From: Faecalimonas sp.
GTDB taxonomy: Bacteria; Bacillota; Clostridia; Lachnospirales; Lachnospiraceae
NCBI GenBank assembly: GCA_020024645.1
Contig: JAHHTN010000055.1
Location: 1-14,284 of the forward strand
DNA: 14,284 bases
Reading direction: 5' to 3'
Part shown: positions 6,895 to 13,827 of the stretch, one piece after another
Layout: every line of letters begins with the position of its first letter
Numbering within the stretch: position 1 is the first letter of the stretch
Position numbers and translations under genes: made by a program
The notes under the pieces: model-generated
What the model was told of the DNA's origin: nothing
Databases searched by the model: none
What the model saw: only the letters and a program-made list of their open reading frames with translations

Positions 6895-7836
6895 ATGTTA
6901 GAGCAAATTTTTACAGTTACTTTTTTTACAGCTTTTCTAGCAGCAACAGTACGAATGGCTGTGCCGTTAATTTATGCTGCTTTAGGGGAAGTATTTCTTG
7001 AAAAGGCCGGAATTTTAAATATTGGCTTAGAAGGCGTTATGCTTGGTGGAGCTTTTTGTTCTTTTGCTGGAACTTTTTATAGTAACAGCATTTTAATAGG
7101 ACTAATTTGTGGAATGATAGGGGGCTGTGTTGTTAGTTTTATTCATGGGCTTTTGTGTATTCGATTATCTCAGGATCAGTCAGTCAGCGGAATTGCTTTG
7201 AATATTTTTATGCTTGGAGTTACTAGTTTTGCATATAAATTGATGTCAGCTGGGGAGTCATATCAGCAGGTTTCTACATTAAAACCTATACCTATTCCTG
7301 TTTTAAATCGTATTCCTATTATTGGAGAAGCGTTTTTTCATCAGGATATCATGACATATATGGTAATTGTTCTTGTGATTTTTGCCGGAATTTATTATAA
7401 AAAAACAGCCTCTGGATTAGCTTTCACAGCAATTGGTGAAAATCCTCAAGCAGCAGATGCAGCAGGTATTTCAGTATATAAATATCAATGGATTGCGATT
7501 GTTGTTAATGGAGTATTAGGAGGAAGTGGTGGTGCTGTGTTAGTACTTGTGCAGCTTGGAAAATTCTCTGAAAACATGATTTCAGGGCGTGGTTATATTG
7601 CTTTGGCAGCTGTTATTTTAGGAAGATACACACCGATGGGTACATTAGGAGCAGCTTTTATTTTTGGTGGTGCAAATGCACTTCAAATTCGACTGCAAGC
7701 ACTTGGACTTCCGATTCCAACGCAAGCATTAGCAATGTTACCATATATTATTACATTAGTGACACTATTACTTTCTATAGGAAAAAGCAATCAGCCAGAA
7801 AAACTTGCGAAACCGTATGTCCGTGGGTCTAGATAG
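6895..7836 (+). CDS. ABC transporter permease, BMP/nucleoside importer (NupQ/YufQ-like)
   Basis: Second permease of the importer, 313 residues and strongly hydrophobic. It carries FLEKAGILNIGLEGVMLGGAF (about 34-54), the counterpart of the NIGAEGQ signature in its partner. A segment GENPQAADAAGISVYKYQWIAI (about 179-200) matches the cytoplasmic coupling region of this family. GGGAGG lies a few bases before the ATG, inside the end of the preceding gene. It pairs with the upstream permease as a heterodimer, as in NupPQ/YufPQ systems. The amidohydrolase start follows after 19 bases with its own strong AAAGGAG, so transport and metabolism are on one transcript. Confidence 0.92.
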   Translation: MLEQIFTVTFFTAFLAATVRMAVPLIYAALGEVFLEKAGILNIGLEGVMLGGAFCSFAGTFYSNSILIGLICGMIGGCVVSFIHGLLCIRLSQDQSVSGIALNIFMLGVTSFAYKLMSAGESYQQVSTLKPIPIPVLNRIPIIGEAFFHQDIMTYMVIVLVIFAGIYYKKTASGLAFTAIGENPQAADAAGISVYKYQWIAIVVNGVLGGSGGAVLVLVQLGKFSENMISGRGYIALAAVILGRYTPMGTLGAAFIFGGANALQIRLQALGLPIPTQALAMLPYIITLVTLLLSIGKSNQPEKLAKPYVRGSR

Positions 7837-7855
7837 TAAGCTGAAAGGAGAAAAC

Positions 7856-9241
7856 ATGAGTAAAATATTAATTAAAAATGCAAAAGCTATTGTAACTTGT
7901 AATGCAAAAGATGAAGTTTTTTATGATGCAGATTTATTAATTGAAGGTTCTAGAATTATAAAAATAGGAAAAGATTTAGAAGCGGAAAGTGCTAAAATGA
8001 TCGATGGAACAGGTAAATTTGTATATCCAGGTATGGTAAATACACATCATCATTTCTTTCAGACTTTTGTACGAAATTTAACCACGATTGATTATCCAAA
8101 TTTAACTGTTATGGATTGGATTGATAAAATTTATCGTATTTTTCAAAAAGTTGATGATGATGTTATTTATTATTCTTCTATGACAGCTATGGCAGATTTA
8201 TTAAAACATGGATGTACAACTGCTTTTGATCATCAATATTGCTACACAACAGCTACAGGAAAAAGACCAGTGGATAGACAGATGGAAGCTGCAGCTCAAC
8301 TTGGAATTCGTTATCATGCGGGACGTGGAGGTAATACATTACCAAGAGAGAAAGGAAGTTCTATTCCAGCAGCAATGGTAGAGTCAACAGACGAATTTAT
8401 TAAAGATTGCGAACTTCTAATTGATAAGTACCATGATGCAAATCCATATTCGATGAGTCAGATTGTAGTATCGCCATGTCAGCCAATTAATTGTTATAAA
8501 GATACTTTTGTAGAATCTGTTAAACTTGCGAGAGATAAAGGGGTACGTCTTCATACACATTTGGGTGAAGGAGAAAGTGAAGGAATACGTGAACGTTATG
8601 GAATGAGAACTTTAGAATGGTGTGAACAGATTGGATTTATTGGAGAAGATGTTTTTTATGCACATGCTTGGGAGTTAACACCTGAAGAGTACAAAGTAAT
8701 TGCACAAACAGGTACAGGTATTTCCCATTGTCCAGCACCGGCAGTTTTAGGAGGATTTCCAATTCTTGATATTAAAAAGTTACAAGATATGGGGATTTTA
8801 GTAAGTCTTGGTTGTGATGGTTCAGCTACAAATGATAGTTCTAATGAGCTGGATGCACTTCGCATGGCCTATTTAATGCAAACATATCATACAAAAGAAA
8901 GGGGAGGTTGCGTTTCTGCTTACGATATGTTAAAAATAGCCACTGTGAATGGGGCAAAAACATTAGGACGTAATGATTTAGGAACATTGGAAATAGATAA
9001 AGGTGCAGATCTTTTCATGATAGATACAAGAGGACTAGAATTTACAGGTGCAGTACATGATCCTAAAAATATGCTAGCAAGAGTGGGCGTGACTGGTCCG
9101 GTTTGGATGACTATTGTGAATGGAAAAATTGTATATGCAGATGGACACTTAATAGGAGTGGATGAGGAAAAACTTGCACAAGAGGGGGAAAGAATTTGTA
9201 CAAAAGTACTTAGAAATGATTTTCCGGATTATTGGATATAG
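7856..9241 (+). CDS. Amidohydrolase-superfamily deaminase, 8-oxoguanine deaminase-like
   Basis: Cytoplasmic metal-dependent hydrolase of the COG0402 branch, which removes amino groups from purines, pterins, pyrimidines or triazines. In the 461 residues the metal site reads H64 and H66 (in VNTHHHFFQTFVRN), H235 in LHTHLGEGES, H270 and D321 in GCDGSATNDSSN; HCPAPAVLGG (291-300) forms the substrate loop. NTHHH..Q, YHAGRGG, the DCELLIDKYHD stretch and DGSATNDSSN together resemble 8-oxoguanine deaminases more than guanine or adenosine deaminases. The start at 7856 is preferred because AAAGGAG lies 6 bases before it and MSKILIKNAK begins the usual N-terminal beta strand; an in-frame ATG at 7805 lies inside the permease gene. 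As last gene of the transporter operon it probably acts on the imported compound. The family is secure; the substrate is not, and isocytosine-, pterin- or triazine-type substrates remain possible. Confidence 0.88.
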   Translation: MSKILIKNAKAIVTCNAKDEVFYDADLLIEGSRIIKIGKDLEAESAKMIDGTGKFVYPGMVNTHHHFFQTFVRNLTTIDYPNLTVMDWIDKIYRIFQKVDDDVIYYSSMTAMADLLKHGCTTAFDHQYCYTTATGKRPVDRQMEAAAQLGIRYHAGRGGNTLPREKGSSIPAAMVESTDEFIKDCELLIDKYHDANPYSMSQIVVSPCQPINCYKDTFVESVKLARDKGVRLHTHLGEGESEGIRERYGMRTLEWCEQIGFIGEDVFYAHAWELTPEEYKVIAQTGTGISHCPAPAVLGGFPILDIKKLQDMGILVSLGCDGSATNDSSNELDALRMAYLMQTYHTKERGGCVSAYDMLKIATVNGAKTLGRNDLGTLEIDKGADLFMIDTRGLEFTGAVHDPKNMLARVGVTGPVWMTIVNGKIVYADGHLIGVDEEKLAQEGERICTKVLRNDFPDYWI

Positions 9242-9298
9242 ATAAATGTGCTCTTTGGAGTCAATTTATTTTTGCTATTGGAGGTAAGTTGTATCATT

Positions 9299-9343
9299 AA
9301 ATGCGACAAGAGATATTAAAAAAATATCTCGGTCGCATTTTTT
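9299..9343. terminator. Intrinsic terminator after the amidohydrolase gene (bidirectional)
   Basis: AAATGCGAC (9299-9307) pairs with GTCGCATTT (9332-9340). After a small internal loop (AA opposite G), GAGATATT (9310-9317) pairs with AATATCTC (9323-9330) around a five-A loop. Six Ts run from 9338 to 9343. Flanked by two convergent genes, with As at the left foot, it can also serve thiT. The preceding 9242-9298 holds no gene I can support. Confidence 0.9.
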
Positions 9344-9347
9344 ATTG

Positions 9348-10013
9348 TTATGATAAAGCGTTTCTTTTTACTTGCTCTAACGCTTTCTTAACAGCCGGAA
9401 TGGAAAGAATAAGAATTGTGATTAATCCTTCTGCTAAAATAAAACTGTAGTTGTAAATGAAAGGATAAGCTGCTGCTAAACTTTTCGGAAAATTATCAGG
9501 CATATAGTCCATCCAATACAAGTAACCACCAATAACATGGAAAGCACCACGACCGAGGATGGCAAGAATATATCCTTTGATTAAGCCATTCTTTTTATGA
9601 GCGAAAAGTCCTGCAAGACCAAGTGCGGCAAAAGCAAGTAGATAATCGCAACATACCTGAAAAAATGAAAGAACATATGGTTCCTGTAAAAACTGCATAA
9701 TACCGTAAACAAATCCAAGAAGGATACCAGTTTTTGGTCCATACCAATATCCGATTAATACAATGAATAACATACTGCAAGCGGTTATAGCTCCACCGAA
9801 AGGAAGCTCAAATACTTTAATATAAGATGCTACAAAGCCAAGTGCAAGAGACATAGCACAGTAAACTAATTGTTTTGTAGTAATTTTTTTTCTAGCAGAA
9901 GCTTTTCCGGCGAAAATGAGTGCCACTATTAGACCTAAAATAGCGATAATGATAGTGATGGCATAACCAGCAGTGGTTAATCCTCCATCCTGATTGACGA
10001 GTAACTGAAACAT
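9348..10013 (-). CDS. thiT: Energy-coupled thiamine transporter S component ThiT
   Basis: Membrane substrate-binding subunit of an ECF-type thiamine importer. It must work with a shared EcfA-EcfA'-EcfT module encoded elsewhere, since none is in the window. The 221-residue protein is very hydrophobic. Thiamine-site features of ThiT are visible: a QEPYVLSFFQVCCDYLLAF segment (about 110-128) and FHVIGGYLYWMDYMP (158-172), where H159 and W167 have the same eight-residue spacing as the binding His and Trp in characterised ThiT. About 40 extra N-terminal residues contain one more hydrophobic segment (about 14-36) than the classic six-helix, roughly 180-190-residue ThiT. AAAGGAGG lies 7 bases before the ATG. 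The TPP riboswitch upstream independently supports a thiamine role and implies repression when TPP is plentiful. Confidence 0.94.
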   Translation of the reverse strand: MFQLLVNQDGGLTTAGYAITIIIAILGLIVALIFAGKASARKKITTKQLVYCAMSLALGFVASYIKVFELPFGGAITACSMLFIVLIGYWYGPKTGILLGFVYGIMQFLQEPYVLSFFQVCCDYLLAFAALGLAGLFAHKKNGLIKGYILAILGRGAFHVIGGYLYWMDYMPDNFPKSLAAAYPFIYNYSFILAEGLITILILSIPAVKKALEQVKRNALS

Positions 10014-10018
10014 AAAAA

Positions 10019-10148
10019 TTCCTCCTTTGAATGGAGAACAAGAATAGGTAAAGAAGTCCTAAAAGATTCCTACGTTGGCATTGTCCAAATCAGGTATAAG
10101 GGTCGAAGTATAATCTTCCTCTCAGCCTCAGGGCTCCCCTTCTTGTTC
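10019..10148 (-). promoter_or_regulatory. TPP riboswitch (THI element) with expression platform, controlling thiT
   Basis: Read on the minus strand, the leader has the conserved thiamine-pyrophosphate aptamer blocks in order: GGGGAGCCC (10139-10131), GGCTGAGAGGA, ACCCTTATACCTGATTTGG, ACAATGCCAACGTAGGAA. A short P1 can form between AAGA (10144-10141) and TCTT (10066-10063). Downstream, CTCC (10036-10033) can pair with GGAG of the ribosome site (10025-10022) across a 7-base loop, hiding it; five Us follow the hairpin at 10018-10014. A competing 9-bp helix between GAACAAGAA (10148-10140) and TTCTTGTTC (10044-10036) would break both P1 and the anti-Shine-Dalgarno helix. TPP binding should therefore switch thiT off, probably at translation. 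The aptamer is certain by motif; the switching model is inferred. Confidence 0.95.
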
Positions 10149-10169
10149 TTCTTAAATATTTTCTGTTCA

Positions 10170-10198
10170 AATATAGCACGCAATCTAAGTCGTGTCAA
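10170..10198 (-). promoter_or_regulatory. Sigma-A promoter of thiT
   Basis: On the minus strand, TTGACA (10198-10193, perfect) and TATATT (10175-10170, one mismatch) have a 17-base spacer. Transcription would begin around 10163, just before the 5' strand of the riboswitch at 10148. Confidence 0.82.
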
Positions 10199-10247
10199 TA
10201 TTGCATAATATGACAAAAAAAGGAACAGAATTGAAAGTTTTTGTAAA

Positions 10248-10267
10248 ACAGGTGTCTTGTCACTTGT
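10248..10267. promoter_or_regulatory. Candidate NiaR operator on the nadA promoter
   Basis: ACAGGTGTCTTGTCACTTGT is a near-perfect 20-bp palindrome: only pairs 4/17 and 8/13 and the central TT break symmetry. It overlaps the -35 box of the nad promoter, so bound protein would exclude RNA polymerase. The cotranscribed niaR gene encodes a niacin-responsive repressor of NAD synthesis in Firmicutes, making autoregulation of the operon likely. The symmetry is seen; the protein-site link is inference from family biology. Confidence 0.68.
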
Positions 10268-10285
10268 AAAGTCTGGTGTTATAAT
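10257..10285 (+). promoter_or_regulatory. Sigma-A promoter of the nadABC-niaR operon, extended -10
   Basis: TTGTCA (10257-10262, one mismatch) and TATAAT (10280-10285, perfect) are 17 bases apart. TG at 10277-10278 gives an extended -10. Transcription should start about 20 bases before the nadA ATG. Only about 60 bases separate this -35 from the divergent thiT -35. Confidence 0.82.
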
Positions 10286-10313
10286 AGGATAAGTTTAACA
10301 AGGGAGAGGAAAA

Positions 10314-11219
10314 ATGGATATTATTGAAAAAATTAAAAAATTAAAAAAGGAAAAGAATGCAGTGATTTTAGCGCACTATTATGTATCGGATGAAGTGCAG
10401 GAAATAGCAGATTATATAGGAGATTCTTTTTATCTGAGCAAGATTGCCATAGGACTTAAAGAACAAATAATTGTATTTTGCGGAGTTTCGTTTATGGGGG
10501 AAAGCGCAAAGATTTTAAATCCTGAAAAAACAGTTTTGATGCCAGATATGTCTGCAGATTGTGCTATGGCACATATGGCAGATGTTCAGACAATTGAAAA
10601 AATGCGTAATATGTATGATGATTTAGCGGTTGTGTGTTATATTAATTCAACAGGAGAGCTAAAACAACATTCAGATGTATGCGTAACATCAGCAAATGCA
10701 GTGAATATTGTAAAAGCTTTGCCAAATCAATATATTTTCTTTATTCCAGATAGAAACTTAGCTCGCTATGTGGCAGAAAAGGTGCCAGAAAAGAAATTTG
10801 TTTTTAATGAAGGATATTGTCCAATTCATGAACATATTCAATTGAAAGAAGTAAAAAAAGAAAAAGAATTGCACCCAAAAGCGAAAATTTTAACACATCC
10901 AGAATGTCCAAAGGAGATTTGTGATTTATCGGATTATATTGGAAGTACATCGGGAATTATTCAATATGCAAGTCAAAGTGATTGTGAGGAATTTATTATT
11001 TGTACGGAAAATGGTGTGCGATATGAATTGGAAAAAGAAAATCCCCAAAAGAAATTTTATTTTACAAAGACAGAACCGATTTGCCATGACATGAAAATGA
11101 TTACTTTAGAAAAAATTGCCCATGTTCTTGAAACAGGGGAGAATGAAGTGCAAGTAACAGATACCCTCAGAGAAGAATCAAAAAAAGCATTGGAAAAAAT
11201 GTTAGAATTGGCGAAATAG
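10314..11219 (+). CDS. nadA: Quinolinate synthase NadA
   Basis: Iron-sulfur enzyme that condenses iminoaspartate (from NadB) with dihydroxyacetone phosphate to give quinolinate, the second step of de novo NAD synthesis. The 301 residues match the short NadA type. The three cysteines expected to ligate the [4Fe-4S] cluster are C83 (SADCAMAHM), C169 (NEGYCPIHE) and C257 (EPICHDMKMITLEK), with the spacing known for compact NadA proteins. Active-site elements also appear: AHYYVSDEVQEIADYIGDSFYLS (20-42), YINSTGELK (109-117), HPECP (195-199) and SDYIGSTSG (206-214). In the last cysteine motif HD replaces the more usual PN. GGGAGAGG precedes the ATG. It is first in the operon, 15 bases before nadB, behind the candidate NiaR operator. 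An oxygen-sensitive cluster suits an anaerobe. Confidence 0.96.
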   Translation: MDIIEKIKKLKKEKNAVILAHYYVSDEVQEIADYIGDSFYLSKIAIGLKEQIIVFCGVSFMGESAKILNPEKTVLMPDMSADCAMAHMADVQTIEKMRNMYDDLAVVCYINSTGELKQHSDVCVTSANAVNIVKALPNQYIFFIPDRNLARYVAEKVPEKKFVFNEGYCPIHEHIQLKEVKKEKELHPKAKILTHPECPKEICDLSDYIGSTSGIIQYASQSDCEEFIICTENGVRYELEKENPQKKFYFTKTEPICHDMKMITLEKIAHVLETGENEVQVTDTLREESKKALEKMLELAK

Positions 11220-11234
11220 TGGGAGGAAAGAAAA

Positions 11235-12398
11235 ATGGAATTGAATGCCGATACGGTCATTGTTGGTACAGGCGTTGCCGGATTATTTTCTGCTTTAAAT
11301 TTATCAAAAGAGAAAAAAATTATTATGATTACAAAATCAGATGTGGAAAGTAATGATTCTTTTTTGGCACAGGGTGGTATATGTGTGATGAGAAATGAGA
11401 ATGATTATGATAGTTTTTTTGAAGATACAATGAAAGCAGGACATTATGAAAATAGAAAAGAGTCTGTAGATGTTATGATTCGAAATTCTCGAGAGGTAAT
11501 TGAAGATTTGGTCGGATATGGTGTAGAATTTGAAAAAAGAGAAGGAGATTTTGCTTATACAAGAGAAGGAGCTCATTCAAAACCTCGTATTTTATATCAT
11601 GAAGATATTACAGGAAAAGAGATTACAAGTAAATTACTTGAACAAGTGAAAAAACTTGAGAATGTAACAATATATGAATATGCAACTATGACAGATATTA
11701 TCGAGAAAGACGGGAAATGCATAGGTGTACAAGCAGAATATCGAGAAGAAAATTTAAGAATCTTTGCAAAAAATACAATTTTAGCAACAGGTGGAATAGG
11801 TGGAACATATAAGCATTCAACAAACTTTCCGCATTTAACGGGAGATGCAATTAAGATTTCCAAGAAACATGGAATACGATTGGAACATTTGGATTATGTG
11901 CAAATTCATCCAACAACGCTCTACTCGAAAAAACCAGGTAGAAGATTTTTGATTTCTGAATCTGTTCGTGGGGAAGGAGCTGTTTTATATAATAAGGATA
12001 AAGAAAGATTTGTAGACGAACTTCTTCCTAGAGATGTGGTGGCAAAAGCAATTCAAGAGCAAATGCAGCAAGATAAAACAGAGTATGTTTGGCTTTCAAT
12101 GGAACATATTCAAAAGGAAACCATTTTAAAGCATTTTCCCAATATTTATAAGAAATGCTTAGAGGAAGGGTATGATGTAACAAAAGAATGTATTCCGGTT
12201 GTTCCAGCACAACATTATTTTATGGGAGGCATTTGGGTTGACAGTGATAGTCAGACAACTATGCCGAATTTATATGCAGTTGGAGAAACAAGCTGTAATG
12301 GTGTACATGGGAGAAATCGTTTGGCAAGTAATTCTTTATTGGAGAGTGTTGTGTTTGCCAAAAGAGCTGCAAAAAAGATTGAAAAAGAGTCAGTATAG
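11235..12398 (+). CDS. nadB: L-aspartate oxidase NadB, short form without the C-terminal helical domain
   Basis: FAD-dependent enzyme that oxidises L-aspartate to iminoaspartate for NadA; in anaerobes fumarate or another acceptor can replace oxygen. The Rossmann FAD motif GTGVAG is at 11-16 and FLAQGGI at 43-49. Residues aligning with the E. coli catalytic set are all present: H225 (QIHPTTLY), R266 (PRDVV), H327 (PAQHYFMGG) and R362 (GRNRLASNSLLE), at a near-constant offset from E. coli H244, R290, H351 and R386. At 387 residues it stops right after the last FAD helix (SVVFAKRAAKK), so the roughly 130-150-residue helical tail of the 530-540-residue E. coli/B. subtilis type is absent. The next gene starts 12 bases on in good register, so this looks like a natural short form, not a frameshift. 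Confidence 0.94.
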   Translation: MELNADTVIVGTGVAGLFSALNLSKEKKIIMITKSDVESNDSFLAQGGICVMRNENDYDSFFEDTMKAGHYENRKESVDVMIRNSREVIEDLVGYGVEFEKREGDFAYTREGAHSKPRILYHEDITGKEITSKLLEQVKKLENVTIYEYATMTDIIEKDGKCIGVQAEYREENLRIFAKNTILATGGIGGTYKHSTNFPHLTGDAIKISKKHGIRLEHLDYVQIHPTTLYSKKPGRRFLISESVRGEGAVLYNKDKERFVDELLPRDVVAKAIQEQMQQDKTEYVWLSMEHIQKETILKHFPNIYKKCLEEGYDVTKECIPVVPAQHYFMGGIWVDSDSQTTMPNLYAVGETSCNGVHGRNRLASNSLLESVVFAKRAAKKIEKESV

Positions 12399-12410
12399 AG
12401 GAGAAAAAAG

Positions 12411-13265
12411 ATGAATACAATTACGATGAATTTACAGGCAGATAAATTGATTCAAGAGGCACTTTGTGAGGATATTTCAAGCGAAGATGTGACAACAAAT
12501 TCTGTGATGAAAGAGGCGGTAATGGGAGAAGTTGAGTTGTTATGTAAGGAAGATGGTATTGTTGCTGGACTAGAAGTGTTTGAACGAGTATTTCATTTAT
12601 TAGATGAGAATGTAAAGGTGGAATTTTTCTGTAAAGATGGAGAAAAAGTAAAAAATGGACAATTGATGGCAAAAGTGGTCGGAGACATACGCGTACTTCT
12701 TTCTGGAGAACGCGTTGCATTGAACTATTTACAGAGAATGAGTGGTATTGCGACGTATACAAATTCTGTAGTCATTCTTTTAGAAGGAACAAAGACAAAA
12801 CTTTTGGATACGAGAAAGACAACACCTAATATGCGAATTTTTGAAAAATATGCTGTCCGTGTAGGCGGAGGATATAATCATCGCTATAATTTGTCTGATG
12901 GAGTTCTTTTAAAAGATAATCATATAGGGGCAGCGGGTAGTGTGACAAAAGCCATTCAAATGGCAAAAGACTATGCTCCATTTGTAAGAAAAATTGAAGT
13001 AGAAGTAGAAAATTTAGATATGGTAAAAGAAGCTGTTGAAGCGGGTGCAGATATTATTATGTTAGATAATATGACGCCAGAACAGATGAAAGAGGCAATA
13101 AATATTATTGATGGAAGGGCAGAGACAGAATGTTCAGGAAATGTGACGAAAGAGAATATTAGTCGTGTAACCTCAGTGGGAGTAGATTATATTTCCAGTG
13201 GAGCGTTGACACATTCAGCGCCGATTTTAGATATTTCCTTAAAAAATCTTCATGCAATTTCTTAG
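12411..13265 (+). CDS. nadC: Nicotinate-nucleotide pyrophosphorylase (carboxylating) NadC
   Basis: Quinolinate phosphoribosyltransferase: converts quinolinate and PRPP to nicotinate mononucleotide, CO2 and pyrophosphate, where the de novo branch joins common NAD synthesis. It has 284 residues, the usual length. Signature segments are in order: EDISSEDVTTNSV (20-32), GERVALNYLQRMSGIAT (99-115), LLDTRKTTPNMRIFEKYAVRVGGGYNHRYNLSDGVLLKDNH (131-171) with the basic residues that bind quinolinate and PRPP (R135, K136, R150, H157, R158, K168), then a glutamate in EVEVENL (196-202), DN at 219-220 and SSGALTHS at 262-269. A strong GAGGAG lies before the ATG. It is 12 bases after nadB and 13 bases before niaR, within one operon. 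Confidence 0.96.
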   Translation: MNTITMNLQADKLIQEALCEDISSEDVTTNSVMKEAVMGEVELLCKEDGIVAGLEVFERVFHLLDENVKVEFFCKDGEKVKNGQLMAKVVGDIRVLLSGERVALNYLQRMSGIATYTNSVVILLEGTKTKLLDTRKTTPNMRIFEKYAVRVGGGYNHRYNLSDGVLLKDNHIGAAGSVTKAIQMAKDYAPFVRKIEVEVENLDMVKEAVEAGADIIMLDNMTPEQMKEAINIIDGRAETECSGNVTKENISRVTSVGVDYISSGALTHSAPILDISLKNLHAIS

Positions 13266-13278
13266 TGAGGAGGAAAGA

Positions 13279-13791
13279 ATGACTGGTTCAGAGAGAAGAC
13301 AAGAAATTATTAATCAGATACAAAATAGTACAATGGCAGTATCAGGTACAAAACTTGCATCTATGTATGACGTGAGTCGTCAGGTAATTGTACAAGACAT
13401 TGCGCTGATTCGAGCAATGGGATATGATATTATTTCTACAAATAGAGGCTATATTTTAAATATACCAAAATCAATTACAAGGGTATTTAAGGTGCATCAT
13501 ACAGATGAACAGTTGGAAGAAGAATTATGTACGGTAGTTGACAATGGTGGTTGTATGGAGAATGTGATGATAAATCACAAGGTATATGGGCATTTGGAAG
13601 CGAGTTTACAAATTAATTCTAGACGAAAAATAAAAGAGTTTATAGATGATATTCATAGTGGAAAATCAAGTCCATTAAAAAATATTACTTCAGGGTATCA
13701 TTATCATAAGGTGAGTGCAGATAGTGTGGAAATTTTAGATATGATTGAAGAAGAATTGTGTAGAAAAGGTTTTTTGATTCAAGAAGAATAA
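13279..13791 (+). CDS. niaR: Niacin-responsive transcriptional repressor NiaR (HTH_11 + 3H domain)
   Basis: A 170-residue repressor of NAD synthesis and niacin-uptake genes in Firmicutes, using nicotinic acid as co-repressor. The N-terminal winged helix-turn-helix spans about 5-60 (VSGTKLASMYDVSRQVIVQDIALIRAMGYDI is the recognition part). The C-terminal 3H domain (about 70-168) has the namesake histidines: H73/H74, H100/H105 and H141/H143. The H74-E82 spacing plus H141 and H143 fit the metal site known in this family. The start at 13279 is chosen because GAGGAGG lies about 7 bases upstream; an in-frame ATG at 13252 is inside nadC and lacks a ribosome site. Being last in the nad operon implies autoregulation through the candidate operator at 10248-10267. 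It may also control niacin transporters elsewhere. Confidence 0.94.
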   Translation: MTGSERRQEIINQIQNSTMAVSGTKLASMYDVSRQVIVQDIALIRAMGYDIISTNRGYILNIPKSITRVFKVHHTDEQLEEELCTVVDNGGCMENVMINHKVYGHLEASLQINSRRKIKEFIDDIHSGKSSPLKNITSGYHYHKVSADSVEILDMIEEELCRKGFLIQEE

Positions 13792-13827
13792 AAGTAAAAG
13801 GCGGGAATTCCGCCTTTTACTTTTATT
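13787..13827. terminator. Bidirectional terminator overlapping both stop codons (niaR / hsp20)
   Basis: An 18-bp perfect inverted repeat (arms 13787-13804 and 13810-13827) has core AAAAGGCGG / CCGCCTTTT and a 5-base GAATT loop. The niaR TAA (13789-13791) lies in the left arm and the minus-strand hsp20 stop (13825-13823) lies in the right arm. AT-rich feet on both sides supply a U-tract for each direction. Confidence 0.9.

Noticed and set aside
7805..7855. Earlier in-frame ATG for the amidohydrolase
   Set aside because: It lies inside the permease gene without a ribosome site and adds 17 residues unlike the family; the ATG at 7856 has AAAGGAG and begins the expected beta strand.
9242..9298. 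Tiny gene suggested by a GGAGG-like site near 9281
   Set aside because: No start codon with a usable open frame follows before the terminator at 9299.
12199..12414. 71-codon plus-strand frame inside the end of nadB, considered as a possible frameshifted NadB tail
   Set aside because: Its translation does not resemble the helical C-terminal domain of NadB; it overlaps conserved NadB FAD motifs in another frame and ends at the nadC start.
13252..13278. Earlier in-frame ATG for niaR overlapping the end of nadC
   Set aside because: It has no ribosome site, whereas GAGGAGG lies just before the ATG at 13279, where the winged-helix domain begins.
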